Shown: positions 8,839 through 17,751, counted from the stretch's first letter. The stretch is 62,372 nucleotides of DNA from Sediminispirochaeta bajacaliforniensis DSM 16054 (GCF_000378205.1 NZ_KB899429.1:1-62372); one strand, 5' to 3'. The notes: generated by a model from the sequence alone, not told the origin. Numbers and translations are program-made.

Positions 8839-9320
8839 TTCAAAACCTCCCCATGATATTGTGTAAGCAGTTTTTCTTTTTTTTCAGATCGATAGCCTGC
8901 CAGCGCCTTTCGCACCTTGGCATCGGAAGATCCGATGATGGCGGCGGCAAGGAGTGCACCATTCGTTCCGTTGTCGATTCCCACGGTGGCTACAGGAATC
9001 CCCGGAGGCATCTGCAGCATCGACATGACTGCATCCATCCCCTCCATGGCCGCTGTTTTAGCTTTCAACGGAACACCAACCACGGGGATCAGGGTTTTTG
9101 CCGCAATGACACCCGGCAGGTGAGCCGACAGGCCCGCGGCGGCTATGATTACCTGACATCCCCTTTTTTCAAGGCCGGCAATATAGGAGTCCAGGGCCTC
9201 AGGAGTCCGATGTGCCGAAAGGACCCTGGACTCCCATTCGATGCCGAGGCTATCAAGGAGCTGCGCACAGCCCTCAAGCTGGGGAAGATCGGAACCGCTT
9301 CCCATGATGATTGCAACCAT
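8835..9320 (-). CDS. purE: AIR carboxylase / N5-CAIR mutase
   Basis: A 161-residue PurE. Signature segments are [14 protein letters not shown] at the N-terminus, [25 protein letters not shown] and [13 protein letters not shown]. The start at 9320 ([11 protein letters not shown]) is chosen because ggagg lies 5 bases before that ATG; the ATG at 9332 would place the Shine-Dalgarno inside the gene. No purK is adjacent, although the rest of the cluster is compact. Treponema denticola PurE is known as a class II AIR carboxylase that uses CO2 directly, so this enzyme may be of that class; this is inference. Confidence 0.93.
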   Translation of the reverse strand: MVAIIMGSGSDLPQLEGCAQLLDSLGIEWESRVLSAHRTPEALDSYIAGLEKRGCQVIIAAAGLSAHLPGVIAAKTLIPVVGVPLKAKTAAMEGMDAVMSMLQMPPGIPVATVGIDNGTNGALLAAAIIGSSDAKVRKALAGYRSEKKEKLLTQYHGEVLK

Positions 9321-9343
9321 TCCATCCTCCATACAAAAAAATC

Positions 9344-12300
9344 TTAGAGAAAATAGTCGATTCCGGCACGAAAGATGGGCTGCCATCCGGCACCGGGGAT
9401 ATTTTTTGCAACATATCTTCCGCTTCGCTCGCAGTGGCCCATCTTTCCGAGGACCCGTCCATCGGGACTCAAAATGCCTTCGATACCTCGCATTGAAGCG
9501 TTGGGATTATCGGGATAGTCCAAAGCAACATGGCCCTCATTATCGCAGTAGCGGAAGGCAACCTGCCGATTCTGTTCGAGTTCGTCGAGCAGAGCATCGG
9601 ATGCTACGAAACGCCCCTCCCCATGGGAGACCGGAACCACCTGCAGATCGCCCGGAGACATGAGTCTCATCCAGGGGCCGAGGTCGGATTCACAGCGGGT
9701 ACCACAGTAGCGTGAAACGTGTCTGCCTATCTGATTGGGGGCAAGAACGGGATCCCTCTCTCTTCTTGCCGTCACCCTGCCGTAGGGTAAAAGTCCGGAG
9801 CGGACCAGGGCCTGAAAGCCGTTACAGATGCCGAGCATCAGGCCGTCGCGGTGATAGAGAAGCTCTTCAAGGGCCCCTGCGATGCGAGGATTACCGAGAA
9901 CCGCCGCAATATACTTTGCTGCCCCGTCAGGCTCATCTCCTGCACTAAATCCCCCGGGAATGACCACGATTTTTGCCTTGGCAATCGCCTTTTCCATCGA
10001 TTCCAAAGATGAGGGAGGACCTCCAGCACAGCGAGTTCGGAAAAGGAAGTGAGAAACCTCTCCACCCTCCCGCCGGAAGGCGGCTGCGGTCTCTTCTTCG
10101 CAGTTTGTCCCGGGAAACGAGAGAACAAGGACCTCTGGCCCCCGTCTGGTAAGGAGCCTCGGCGCAGGGTATGCCCCGGAAGAAGGAACGGCAGGAAGGC
10201 CGGCGGAACTCCCCCGACTTCCGCCGGGACCGGGATAGAGCTCGGCCTTTCTGCTGCGCCATGCCGCCAGGGCCCGATCCATGGAAATATTCATCCCGCC
10301 GATCCTGAAATTTTGTTTCTCGGTGGTAGATCCAATGGCAATAAGGAACGACTCGCCATCCTCAGGCAAAACCGCTCCACCATTCCATTCAATGAGAAAT
10401 GAACCGTAGGCGGGATCAAAGGAATCCAATCCTTTCGGAAGATCGCCGTCAAAGCCGATTCCGTTTCCGAATCCCATCTCTGCCACGGCCTGAGCCACAC
10501 CGCCGAAACCAACCGATCGACATGCCAGCACATTTCCATCCTGCATCAACTGCTCAAGGAAGGCTGCCTGCCTGAGAAAGAGAGAAAAATTCGGTTCTCC
10601 GTTTTCGAGACGGGAGTGATGGATGAGAAAAACCTTTGAGTCGATCTTCTTGAATTCGGGGCTCTGTACCGATGCGGCGGAAACGGGGGCCACGGCAAAG
10701 GCGGCCAGGGTCGGCGGGACCTTCAACGCCATCCAGCTCCCGGACATGCTGTCCTTTCCTCCAATAGCCGGGATTTCCAAAGCAAGCTGAGCTCGCAAAG
10801 CGCCTAAAAGAGCCGATGCAGGTGCTCCCCACCCTTGGGCATCCTCCCCGGGAGGGGGAAAATATTCCTGAAGGGAGAGCCGAATCGATCCTAAAGCGGC
10901 GCCGGTGGCAAGTCCGCGGCACACAGCCTCAAGGATGGCATAGATGGCTCCGTGATAGGGGCTCCAAAGGCCGATCTCCGGGGCGTAACCGCAACTCATT
11001 ATCGAGGCGGTAGACACGTCCTCCCGTTTCGATGGGATGAGGGCTGCCATTGCCTCGGCCGGGGTCAGCTGATACTTGCCACCCAGGGGAGAAAGCACCG
11101 ACCGGGCCCCTACCGAAGAGTCGAACTGCTCGGTAAGGCCTTCTGAACCGGCGACATTATCCTCGGAGAGGAGAAGAGCCCAGCGTCGATCCTCCTGCAC
11201 CGCATTCCTGCGACGAAGAATTTCATCGAAGAAGGAGGTTTCAGAGGGAGCCGGAACCCTGGCCTCCGCCCGGGAATCGCCTCCGGCCGCATCAAGCAAC
11301 TGCCTCGGCAGCTGTGCAACAATGCCGTCACGAGAGGCGATCGTAAGCAGCGGCTCTTCGGTAACCTCGGCAATAATCGAGGCGATAAGATCCTCTTCGG
11401 CAGCGAGGGCGATGAAGGTGTCCGCATCGCCGGCGGCCACGACAACCGCCATGCGCTCCTGACTTTCCGAGAGGGTTATTTCCAAGGGAGAAAGATCGCG
11501 ATATTTCAGGGGGACGGCCGAAAGATTAATAGAGAGCCCGGGGGCAAGTTCTCCGACAGCCACGGCCACACCACCGGCACCGAAATCATTACACCGTTTT
11601 ATGAGAGCTGCGGTTTCCCTCTTTCGAAAGAAGCGCTGAAGAGCACGCTCTTCCGGGGGATTCCCCTTCTGGACCTCGGCTGCGCTACGATGGATGGATT
11701 CCGCATCGTGGGCCCGGGAAGAGCCGGTGGCCCCTCCAATGCCGTCCCGTCCTGTAGCACCGCCGACAAGGATCACCACGTCTCCGGCAACGGGTCGCTC
11801 CCTCCTGATCGACGAAAGGGGCACGGCGCCGACCACGGCGCCTGCCTCGAAACGCTTAGCACGAAAGCCCTCGGCATATAGCTCCCTGACGAGTCCGGTG
11901 GGGATTCCGATCTGATTGCCGTAGCTGCTGTAACCGTGTGCCGATTCCCTGGCAAGGGTCGTCCTTGAAAGTTTTGAGCTGCGAAGCAGTTCGTCTTCCA
12001 ACTCTTCCACATTGGGATCGGGAAAGGCCGCACCGGAAAGGCGCATGGCCTGGTGGACATAGGACCTGCCGGAAAGCGGGTCCCTGATAGCTCCGCCGAT
12101 ACAGGTCGCCGCCCCCCCGAAGGGCTCGATCTCCGTGGGATGGTTGTGGGTCTCGTTCTTGAACATCAAAAGCCAGGGTTCACCCGTCGCGGCCTTTTCC
12201 TCCCCGCCTTCGTGGCTGACCGCTATTCTGATGGAAGCGGCGTTAATCTCCTCCGAAATATCGAGATCGGGGATCTTCCCCTCAGCAGAGAGGATTTTCA

Positions 12301-13066
12301 CCCCGGCGGTCGCCATGTTCATGAGGGAAAGCTCATCTCCGAAACGATCGTGATAGGAATGAAGCGTCTCTTCAAGCCCAGAAAGGTAGTGACTTTTCGC
12401 CACCGACACATGGGTAAGGGGTGTATTGAAGGTGGTATGACGGCAGTGATCACTCCAGTAGGTTGCAAGTATGGCAAGTTCGGTCAGCGTAGGGTCGCGA
12501 TCAAGTTTATCTCGGAAATAATTTCGGCAAAATCGCAATTCGGATGGAGCCATGACGATACCATGCCGCTTGCCAAGCTCTTCAAGAGCGGCATCGGAGA
12601 GTAAGCGAAAACCTCGCAGCAACCCCTCTTCTCCGTCGAGATCGATCTCATAAGAATCCACAGGATTCACCAAATTTTTCCGGATACTCTGCCGATCTTT
12701 TTCGCTTAGTTCTCCATAAAAGAGACAGCAGGAAATGCTGCGAACAGCTTCGACAGCGCCGCCTTGAAGTTCGACGGCTTCCTTCGCAGACGCACCTCGC
12801 TGATCGAACTGTGCGGGAAGCAGGCCCCAGGCAAAGCTCCAGCATGCAGCATCGTCAAAAGGGGGATCAGTCAACGGCCCGAGGTCAGTAACAGGATCAC
12901 GAAGGGCACGCGCGACGACTTCGACGGAAAGATCTCCACTTATCCGGTATCCAGAGAACAGCCGTATTCTCGAGAGCCCGTCGATTCCAAGGCGCTGGTG
13001 AAAATCCTGTAGTAATTCATCAGAAGAAGTCCGAAAGGACTCCCGCTTTTCAAAAAAGATGAACAT
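9344..13066 (-). CDS. purL: FGAM synthetase, large single-chain type
   Basis: A 1240-residue formylglycinamidine ribonucleotide synthetase that converts FGAR, glutamine and ATP to FGAM. It is the large one-chain form (as in enterobacteria), not the PurS/Q/L complex. Visible parts: an N-terminal PurS-like region, the catalytic core (YWSDHCRHTTFNT, KNETHNHPTEIEPFGGAATC, GGATGRDGIGGATGSS, FGAGGVAVAVGELA) and a C-terminal glutaminase with the Cys nucleophile in GICNGFQALV. The start at 13066 (MFIFFEKRESF) has ggaggggg just upstream. It is the first gene of the operon, behind an attenuator-like leader. Confidence 0.94.
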   Translation of the reverse strand: MFIFFEKRESFRTSSDELLQDFHQRLGIDGLSRIRLFSGYRISGDLSVEVVARALRDPVTDLGPLTDPPFDDAACWSFAWGLLPAQFDQRGASAKEAVELQGGAVEAVRSISCCLFYGELSEKDRQSIRKNLVNPVDSYEIDLDGEEGLLRGFRLLSDAALEELGKRHGIVMAPSELRFCRNYFRDKLDRDPTLTELAILATYWSDHCRHTTFNTPLTHVSVAKSHYLSGLEETLHSYHDRFGDELSLMNMATAGVKILSAEGKIPDLDISEEINAASIRIAVSHEGGEEKAATGEPWLLMFKNETHNHPTEIEPFGGAATCIGGAIRDPLSGRSYVHQAMRLSGAAFPDPNVEELEDELLRSSKLSRTTLARESAHGYSSYGNQIGIPTGLVRELYAEGFRAKRFEAGAVVGAVPLSSIRRERPVAGDVVILVGGATGRDGIGGATGSSRAHDAESIHRSAAEVQKGNPPEERALQRFFRKRETAALIKRCNDFGAGGVAVAVGELAPGLSINLSAVPLKYRDLSPLEITLSESQERMAVVVAAGDADTFIALAAEEDLIASIIAEVTEEPLLTIASRDGIVAQLPRQLLDAAGGDSRAEARVPAPSETSFFDEILRRRNAVQEDRRWALLLSEDNVAGSEGLTEQFDSSVGARSVLSPLGGKYQLTPAEAMAALIPSKREDVSTASIMSCGYAPEIGLWSPYHGAIYAILEAVCRGLATGAALGSIRLSLQEYFPPPGEDAQGWGAPASALLGALRAQLALEIPAIGGKDSMSGSWMALKVPPTLAAFAVAPVSAASVQSPEFKKIDSKVFLIHHSRLENGEPNFSLFLRQAAFLEQLMQDGNVLACRSVGFGGVAQAVAEMGFGNGIGFDGDLPKGLDSFDPAYGSFLIEWNGGAVLPEDGESFLIAIGSTTEKQNFRIGGMNISMDRALAAWRSRKAELYPGPGGSRGSSAGLPAVPSSGAYPAPRLLTRRGPEVLVLSFPGTNCEEETAAAFRREGGEVSHFLFRTRCAGGPPSSLESMEKAIAKAKIVVIPGGFSAGDEPDGAAKYIAAVLGNPRIAGALEELLYHRDGLMLGICNGFQALVRSGLLPYGRVTARRERDPVLAPNQIGRHVSRYCGTRCESDLGPWMRLMSPGDLQVVPVSHGEGRFVASDALLDELEQNRQVAFRYCDNEGHVALDYPDNPNASMRGIEGILSPDGRVLGKMGHCERSGRYVAKNIPGAGWQPIFRAGIDYFL

Positions 13067-13090
13067 CGCCCCCTCCAAAGGAATGAAAAC

Positions 13091-13145
13091 AAAAAAACCC
13101 CGAACCGGCATGATTCCGCAACAGGGCGGATCGCCGACTCGGGGT
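13091..13145 (-). terminator. Leader terminator (attenuator) 25 bp before purL
   Basis: On the minus strand a stem of 12-13 bp (ccccgagtcggc with gccggttcgggg, including two G-U pairs) encloses 23 bases that contain a small ccgc/gcgg hairpin. Seven U follow directly. The U run ends 25 bases before the purL ATG and lies inside the transcribed leader, so this is an attenuator rather than the end of an upstream gene; the upstream gene ends at 13346. A GGGG at 13162-13165 could pair with the CCCC at 13141-13144 that forms the foot of the terminator, giving a possible competing fold. Confidence 0.75.
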
Positions 13146-13265
13146 GGCAGGCCGGAAAAGGCCCCTATCATCCCAGGGCCCAAGAGCCCCTTTATCTCGT
13201 AACGATTGTATCGGATAATGGCATTCCATGTCCGGGTTGTACCCGAGACAAAGAAAAGAGTCAAC

Positions 13266-13297
13266 ATTATCTACAACGAATTCTAATACTTTTTCAA
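13266..13297 (-). promoter_or_regulatory. Candidate promoter of the purine operon
   Basis: The minus strand reads ttgaaa (13297-13292), an 18-base spacer, then tagata within tagataat (13273-13266). Transcription would start near 13260, giving a leader of about 195 bases containing the terminator at 13091-13145. A 19-bp repeat (13294-13312) overlaps the -35 element. A second possible -35 (ttgact) lies just downstream, so the exact start is uncertain. Confidence 0.45.
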
Positions 13298-13312
13298 TTT
13301 TGTTGCATAACA
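13294..13312. repeat. Direct repeat, copy 1, overlapping the pur promoter -35
   Basis: The sequence is tcaattttgttgcataaca. It matches 18 of 19 bases with the copy at 13346-13364 in the same orientation. The two copies are 52 bp apart, about five helical turns. It overlaps the candidate -35 box of the purine operon, as an operator would. Confidence 0.6.
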
Positions 13313-13345
13313 CCAAAAAACCTACGTAAAAACGGTTTCATTGAT

Positions 13346-13364
13346 TCAATATTGTTGCATAACA
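13346..13364. repeat. Direct repeat, copy 2, at the 3' end of the methyltransferase gene
   Basis: The sequence is tcaatattgttgcataaca. It differs from the first copy by one base. It includes the last codons and the stop of the methyltransferase gene, so it is partly coding. Being on the same helical face as copy 1 makes a cooperative protein-binding site plausible. Confidence 0.55.
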
Positions 13365-14101
13365 TCCCCGGGCTTGCGGGCAGAGATCACGAGAGGGAGC
13401 TTCTCTTCGTCCGGTTCTGATCTGTCAAATCCTCCAAAGCAGGTAATATCCTCAAAGCCACTTTTTTCAAGAACCAAACAAATATCATCACGGGTAAAGG
13501 GAGAAAGCTCCAGACGACGTTCATCCAAAAGCTTACCGTTAGAATCCTCAAGTCTTGTGGTAAATAGTATGGTAAGGGGAAGCCGGCTGTAATCATACAA
13601 CCGGAGAAACCGAAGGTTAGATTTGACAATTGGAGGTAGCTGGACAGGACGCCGCCGAAGGATCATGTCGTAATTTAATACCTGGAGCAGAAGAGAGCCG
13701 GAAGGGACAAGTAGGTCAAATGCCACATGAGAAAACTCCAATAAACCGTTCTTGTCACGAAGATGGGCAATAGTGTTTCCAATACAGGTGATAAGGGAAA
13801 AGGAGGAACCGACAAAACATCCCTTTAGCTTTTCCATGGCTAAAAGAGTAAAGTCTATGCCGCAAAGTCCTCCGGAACGTTCTTTTGCCCTCTTTATCAT
13901 CGACGGATCACTGTCTATACCAACAACATCAAATCCTCTTTGCCTGAGAGCAAAGGCAAGCTCTCCTGTGCCGCACCCCACATCCAAAACCCGTTTTTCG
14001 GCCGTTTTCACATAGGCGGCAGCACAATCAAGGGCTTGAGACGAAAGGGGAAAAAGCGATTCATAGATTGCGGCAATGTGATCATAGTTACCTTTCAACA
14101 T
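13346..14101 (-). CDS. Class I SAM-dependent methyltransferase
   Basis: A 251-residue methyltransferase. The SAM-binding motif I is VLDVGCGTGELAFAL near residue 37, followed by the acidic motif II in VVGIDSDPSMI and a third strand around FSLITCIGNTIAHL. The substrate-determining C-terminal half (VLNYDMILRRRPVQLPPI, RLELSPFTRDDI) is not one I recognise, so the methyl acceptor is unknown. The ATG at 14101 is chosen over an upstream ATG because it has ggag about 10 bases before it and begins with the usual YDHIAAIYE-type segment. It is divergent from the M48 protease gene and lies upstream of the purine operon on the same strand. Confidence 0.8.
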   Translation of the reverse strand: MLKGNYDHIAAIYESLFPLSSQALDCAAAYVKTAEKRVLDVGCGTGELAFALRQRGFDVVGIDSDPSMIKRAKERSGGLCGIDFTLLAMEKLKGCFVGSSFSLITCIGNTIAHLRDKNGLLEFSHVAFDLLVPSGSLLLQVLNYDMILRRRPVQLPPIVKSNLRFLRLYDYSRLPLTILFTTRLEDSNGKLLDERRLELSPFTRDDICLVLEKSGFEDITCFGGFDRSEPDEEKLPLVISARKPGDVMQQY

Positions 14102-14187
14102 ACCATTAATTCTCCCGCAGAGAGGCAGCAGGATCAAGGCCATGAAGCACTCTTTTCTCCTGTTCGCTTTAGTGCTAAGCTCTGCTT

Positions 14188-15408
14188 ATGCATACATTGT
14201 CATTTCCACTCATAGTTCTGACGACACTTGTTTTAATCCCGGCAATACTTTCCATAATTGCAATGGGATTCGATTATCAGAGGTTGCCGGAAGATGCTGC
14301 CTACCAACGGGAACAAAAACGTTTCTCAATGATCAGAGAGGCTTGTACTACCCTTGTGTTTATTCTTTTCCTTTTACTCGGCGGTTTTTCGCTCTCTGCA
14401 AGGATCTCCCATGATCTCTCGTATATCATCGGAGGAGGAGAGGTTGTGCAGGGAATCTTCTTTGCTCTTATCCTTGTCTTCTTGGAACGACTTCTTGCCC
14501 TCCCCTTCGCCCTATATGCAACTTTTTCGATCGAAGCACGATATGGTTTCAACAAGACAAGCCCCAAGACCTTTTTTACCGATGAAGTAAAAGGCTTTTT
14601 TCTCCTTTGTCTTATCGGTCTCCCAATCTTTCTGCTGATATATGCTTTTTATGATCACTTCGGCCCTTCCGGATGGCTACTTGCCTGGATCGGGTATACG
14701 CTTTTCTCATTACTCCTCTCCATTATCGCGCCGACCGTCATATTGCCTCTCTTTAATCGTTTCACTCCTCTGGCCAACGAGGCACTGAAAACGAGGATCT
14801 CGGGAATTGCAGAACAAGCGGGAATCAAGGTAAAACGTGTCGAGGTGATCGACGGTTCAAGACGATCTACGAAGGCCAATGCATATGTGGCAGGGTTCGG
14901 GAGCAGCAAGCGAGTTGCCTTGTACGATACCTTCATAGACAAACATTCGGAAGAGGAAATAGTAGCTGTTCTTGCCCATGAATTCGGCCATATTGCAAAG
15001 AAACATGTTGTCAAACAGTTTATCTCTCAGACAATCCTTTCAGCACCAATCTTCTACCTCCTTTTTTTGGCGGTTGCCTCACCGATTCTTCCCGAGGCAG
15101 TCGGCTTTCCAAGCACAGAGATTTACACAGCACATGCAGTATCACTGATAGTGCTTGTCATTGTCATAGGCTTCCTCTCCGCATTCTTTACTCCCCTTTT
15201 CCTTTTATTTTCGAGAAAGAGGGAAAGAGAGGCCGATTTCTTTGCCGCAAAACTGATGGGAACCGGAGACGAATTGGTGTCGGCCCTTCTCTCTCTGGAA
15301 AAGCAAAATGGCGGTCATCCTGATCCCCACCCACTTTCGGTATTTCTCCACTATTCCCACCCTCCGACACGACAAAGGGTTGCTCTGCTGAAATCTTTTT
15401 CCCCCTGA
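14188..15408 (+). CDS. M48 family integral-membrane zinc protease (Ste24/CAAX-protease-like)
   Basis: A 406-residue membrane metalloprotease. The zinc motif HEFGH is at residues 264-268 and the third ligand is the Glu of REREADFFAAKL, about 80 residues later. Hydrophobic segments are near 5-27, 55-75, 85-110, 135-160, 165-190, 285-305 and 320-345. The segment ANAYVAGFGSSKRVALYDT before the active site is typical of Ste24-like enzymes. In bacteria these act in membrane protein quality control; the substrate here is unknown. Gene order is divergent with the methyltransferase, and a membrane protein gene follows 57 bp later. Confidence 0.88.
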   Translation: MHTLSFPLIVLTTLVLIPAILSIIAMGFDYQRLPEDAAYQREQKRFSMIREACTTLVFILFLLLGGFSLSARISHDLSYIIGGGEVVQGIFFALILVFLERLLALPFALYATFSIEARYGFNKTSPKTFFTDEVKGFFLLCLIGLPIFLLIYAFYDHFGPSGWLLAWIGYTLFSLLLSIIAPTVILPLFNRFTPLANEALKTRISGIAEQAGIKVKRVEVIDGSRRSTKANAYVAGFGSSKRVALYDTFIDKHSEEEIVAVLAHEFGHIAKKHVVKQFISQTILSAPIFYLLFLAVASPILPEAVGFPSTEIYTAHAVSLIVLVIVIGFLSAFFTPLFLLFSRKREREADFFAAKLMGTGDELVSALLSLEKQNGGHPDPHPLSVFLHYSHPPTRQRVALLKSFSP

Positions 15409-15465
15409 CGAACTTTGGCATAGCTACTTTACACGGAAAGAGAGGGCGGTCTATGATCTCCATCG

Positions 15466-16326
15466 ATGCCGCAAGAGTATATCGCCTCACTCATAGGTTT
15501 GATTGCCACAACACAGATACACATTGCGAAGGGCCTGCAGCGGTTCGGTATCGAAGGTTATTCCTCAAAAACTTCCGATTCCGATGGGGCAAAAAAAAAG
15601 AAGCGACGCCTATATGTTTTTTCGCTGATCTTGAACAACGGGGCTTTTCTGTGGGTGCTTATCGCAAATATGTTCGCCCCGCCAGCGGCTTATACCAGCA
15701 TGTTTGGTTTTGGTCTCATTGTGCTGATGTTCTTTTCCGAACGCTATCTCGGAGAACCAGTAGGAAAAACACGTCATGTTGGTGCGTTAATCCTTGCCGC
15801 CGGAACCTTTTTTCTTGGATGGGCAGAGGGAACAGCAAGTTCAAATAGCGGTGGAATGGTGATGGCATCCATCAATGTGAGGCTTGTTTTTTGTATCGTG
15901 GGAGCATTTTTTGTGATTGCCCTGCCGGCATTGGCCATGGTCAAAAAATACAGGGCCTCTTCCGGCATTCTCGGCACGATTGCAGGATTAATTACGGGCG
16001 TCTCTGGGGCGTGTGATCCCCTGTTTAAGTCAATTGCGCAGCATTATAGGGGAACATCAGGGTTGCTTCCCTCTACCGGTATCGGATGGGCATTATTTGC
16101 CTGCAGCATCGGATTCGGCACCATTGCTATGGTTCTCACGCAAGTTGCCTTTGCCTGGAAAGCAAAGGCAACGGTCATTGTCCCCGTTCATAATATGGCT
16201 CTGATTCTCTTTCCGCCTTTCCTGCTGGAAATAACGCTTTCCGATTACCACCTGACCCTATTCCACCTACCCGGAATCATTCTGATAACCGTCGGAATGC
16301 TTTTTTTGTTTGTTTCCAAACGATAG
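15466..16326 (+). CDS. Multi-pass membrane protein, DMT-transporter-like
   Basis: A 286-residue protein with about eight or nine hydrophobic segments and little soluble sequence, apart from a basic loop with five Lys/Arg in a row near residue 45. The overall pattern of evenly spaced helices with small-residue-rich cores (GILGTIAGLITGVSGA, IGFGTIAMVLTQVAFAWKA) resembles drug/metabolite transporters of the EamA or NIPA type. The substrate cannot be judged. The start is uncertain because no clear ribosome site precedes 15466. It is followed 39 bp later by a glycosyltransferase gene, suggesting co-transcription. Confidence 0.7.
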   Translation: MPQEYIASLIGLIATTQIHIAKGLQRFGIEGYSSKTSDSDGAKKKKRRLYVFSLILNNGAFLWVLIANMFAPPAAYTSMFGFGLIVLMFFSERYLGEPVGKTRHVGALILAAGTFFLGWAEGTASSNSGGMVMASINVRLVFCIVGAFFVIALPALAMVKKYRASSGILGTIAGLITGVSGACDPLFKSIAQHYRGTSGLLPSTGIGWALFACSIGFGTIAMVLTQVAFAWKAKATVIVPVHNMALILFPPFLLEITLSDYHLTLFHLPGIILITVGMLFLFVSKR

Positions 16327-16365
16327 CCTCATACAATCCTTATTCCATAGGACCATCCTCTGATC

Positions 16366-17373
16366 ATGAGAATCGGAGTGGGAATAAACGGAGAGGGGAA
16401 AGGTCATGTGACAAGAATGATTGCCCTTTCTCAGAGATTACAAGAACGACACGAACTTTTTTTCTGGGCCCCTGAGACAGTTGCCCCCATGATTGCCGCA
16501 ACCTTTCCAGATTGTCTATTGATGCCGCTTCCTCTGCTAAAATTTGTCATGAATAAGGAACGAATCGATTTTTTCCGTACCGGTATCGACAACATCGATA
16601 CCATTTTTCAGGCCCCCGCAGCAATAAAGCAAATCAGCGACCAAATGAAGTTACTTCGCATTGAAGGGGTACTGAGTGATTTTGAACCCTACAGCTCAAA
16701 AGCCGCAAAACATGCTGGGATTCCGGTACTTCAACTCAACCATCCGGGAATTGTGCTAAGGGCCCAAACCATCATGCCGGACGCAATCATCAGTAAAATA
16801 GTCGCAGGTTCCATGATGGGAGAATATGACGAATCACTTATCAGTTCCTTCTACCACGGCGATATCGGTCCGATACTTCGCAACAACATACGAACAAAAG
16901 AGCCTTACTATGGAAATCATATCATCGTCTATGTCAAAAAGAGTATGGAAAAAAATGTTCTCGATGCCTTACACCATGTTACAAAACGTGAAATACGGGT
17001 ATTTCCCAGCGAACGCTTTGATTTCGCGGATTCTCTTGCCACAAGTGCCGCCGTCATCGCAACCTCGGGACATCAGCTTAGCTGCGAATCTCTTTATTTA
17101 AAGAAACCGATATGTTCCATTCCGGTAGAGGGACAATTTGAACAAAGGCTTAATGCGATGATGATAGAACGGTCTGGTCGTGGTCTCTACGCCAAGATGG
17201 ACCACATCACAAGTGATATGAAACGGTTCTTTAAAAACTTGGACACGTATCAAGAGGAGAGCGAAAAGCCCGCACCAGAGGGGTACTGCTTCCATGATGA
17301 AAGTGGCAAGGCGGCGTTTCTCACGGAACGTTTTTTTGTGAGCGGGGGATTGCCGCTTGCAAAGAAGGCTTAA
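16366..17373 (+). CDS. Glycosyltransferase, GT28/MurG-like fold
   Basis: A 335-residue protein. The N-terminal GINGEGKGHVTRMIALSQRL is the glycine-rich donor/acceptor loop seen in MurG/GT1-like enzymes (G-x-G-H). The middle has SDFEPYSSKAAKHAGIPVLQLNHPG, and the C-terminal half has TSGHQLSCESLYLKKPICSIPVEGQFEQRLNA, the nucleotide-sugar end of the GT-B fold. The donor and acceptor are unknown; a glycolipid role is possible given the membrane protein gene just upstream. A miniature element begins 3 bp after the stop codon. Confidence 0.78.
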   Translation: MRIGVGINGEGKGHVTRMIALSQRLQERHELFFWAPETVAPMIAATFPDCLLMPLPLLKFVMNKERIDFFRTGIDNIDTIFQAPAAIKQISDQMKLLRIEGVLSDFEPYSSKAAKHAGIPVLQLNHPGIVLRAQTIMPDAIISKIVAGSMMGEYDESLISSFYHGDIGPILRNNIRTKEPYYGNHIIVYVKKSMEKNVLDALHHVTKREIRVFPSERFDFADSLATSAAVIATSGHQLSCESLYLKKPICSIPVEGQFEQRLNAMMIERSGRGLYAKMDHITSDMKRFFKNLDTYQEESEKPAPEGYCFHDESGKAAFLTERFFVSGGLPLAKKA

Positions 17374-17376
17374 CTA

Positions 17377-17520
17377 CTGTTCCGAATCGTGGTGATAATT
17401 TGTTCTTTTTCCAGGAAAAATCCTTTGTTTTTCCCTCTTGCTTGACTTTTATATGTATATCTTTGTAATTGACGATAAGAAAAAGAATTGTATGCTGCAG
17501 ACCACCAATATTCGTAACAC
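17377..17520 (+). mobile_element. Miniature IS-related element 1 (MITE, 144 bp)
   Basis: Bounded on the left by ctgttccgaatcgtggtga (17377-17395) and on the right by accaccaatattcgtaacac (17501-17520), imperfect inverted repeats that match the IS ends. TA flanks both sides (17375-17376 and 17521-17522). There is no coding capacity. Size, end sequences and the asymmetry of the two ends match the elements at 24597 and 33378. Just downstream is a piece of the IS itself. Confidence 0.75.
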
Positions 17521-17662
17521 TAATCTTTTCTTACGGAATCAGCCCATGAATCGGAGTGGAAGGCAGCTGTGGGCCAGGTGTATTCCTCTCACAGCCTTAC
17601 GGTGGACGATCGCCTATCTTCCCTCTTATGCCTGGGCATAAAATCACCACGATTCCGGACAG
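17521..17662 (+). mobile_element. 3' end fragment of the IS with its right terminal repeat
   Basis: Corresponds to the last ~137 bp of IS copy A (about 1047-1183). It still encodes a tail matching the transposase C-terminus (LFLRNQPM...LRW..AYLPSYAWA) and ends in the terminal repeat tcaccacgattccggacag (17644-17662), followed by TA. The rest of the IS is missing. Either element 1 inserted into an IS and the 5' part was lost, or an internal deletion joined the two. It sits about 90 bp upstream of the inositol-phosphatase-like gene. Confidence 0.75.
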
Positions 17663-17751
17663 TAAGCACAAAAAAAGCACATCTTTTTCAAGGTGCCTTT
17701 TCGGGGACACTAACTATACGATATACTACTCGTAGAAGGAGTAACCCCATT

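Noticed and set aside
13098-13260. Guanine, PRPP or ZTP riboswitch in the purL leader
   Set aside because: I looked for the conserved aptamer cores by eye and did not find them; only the terminator and weak alternative pairing are supported.
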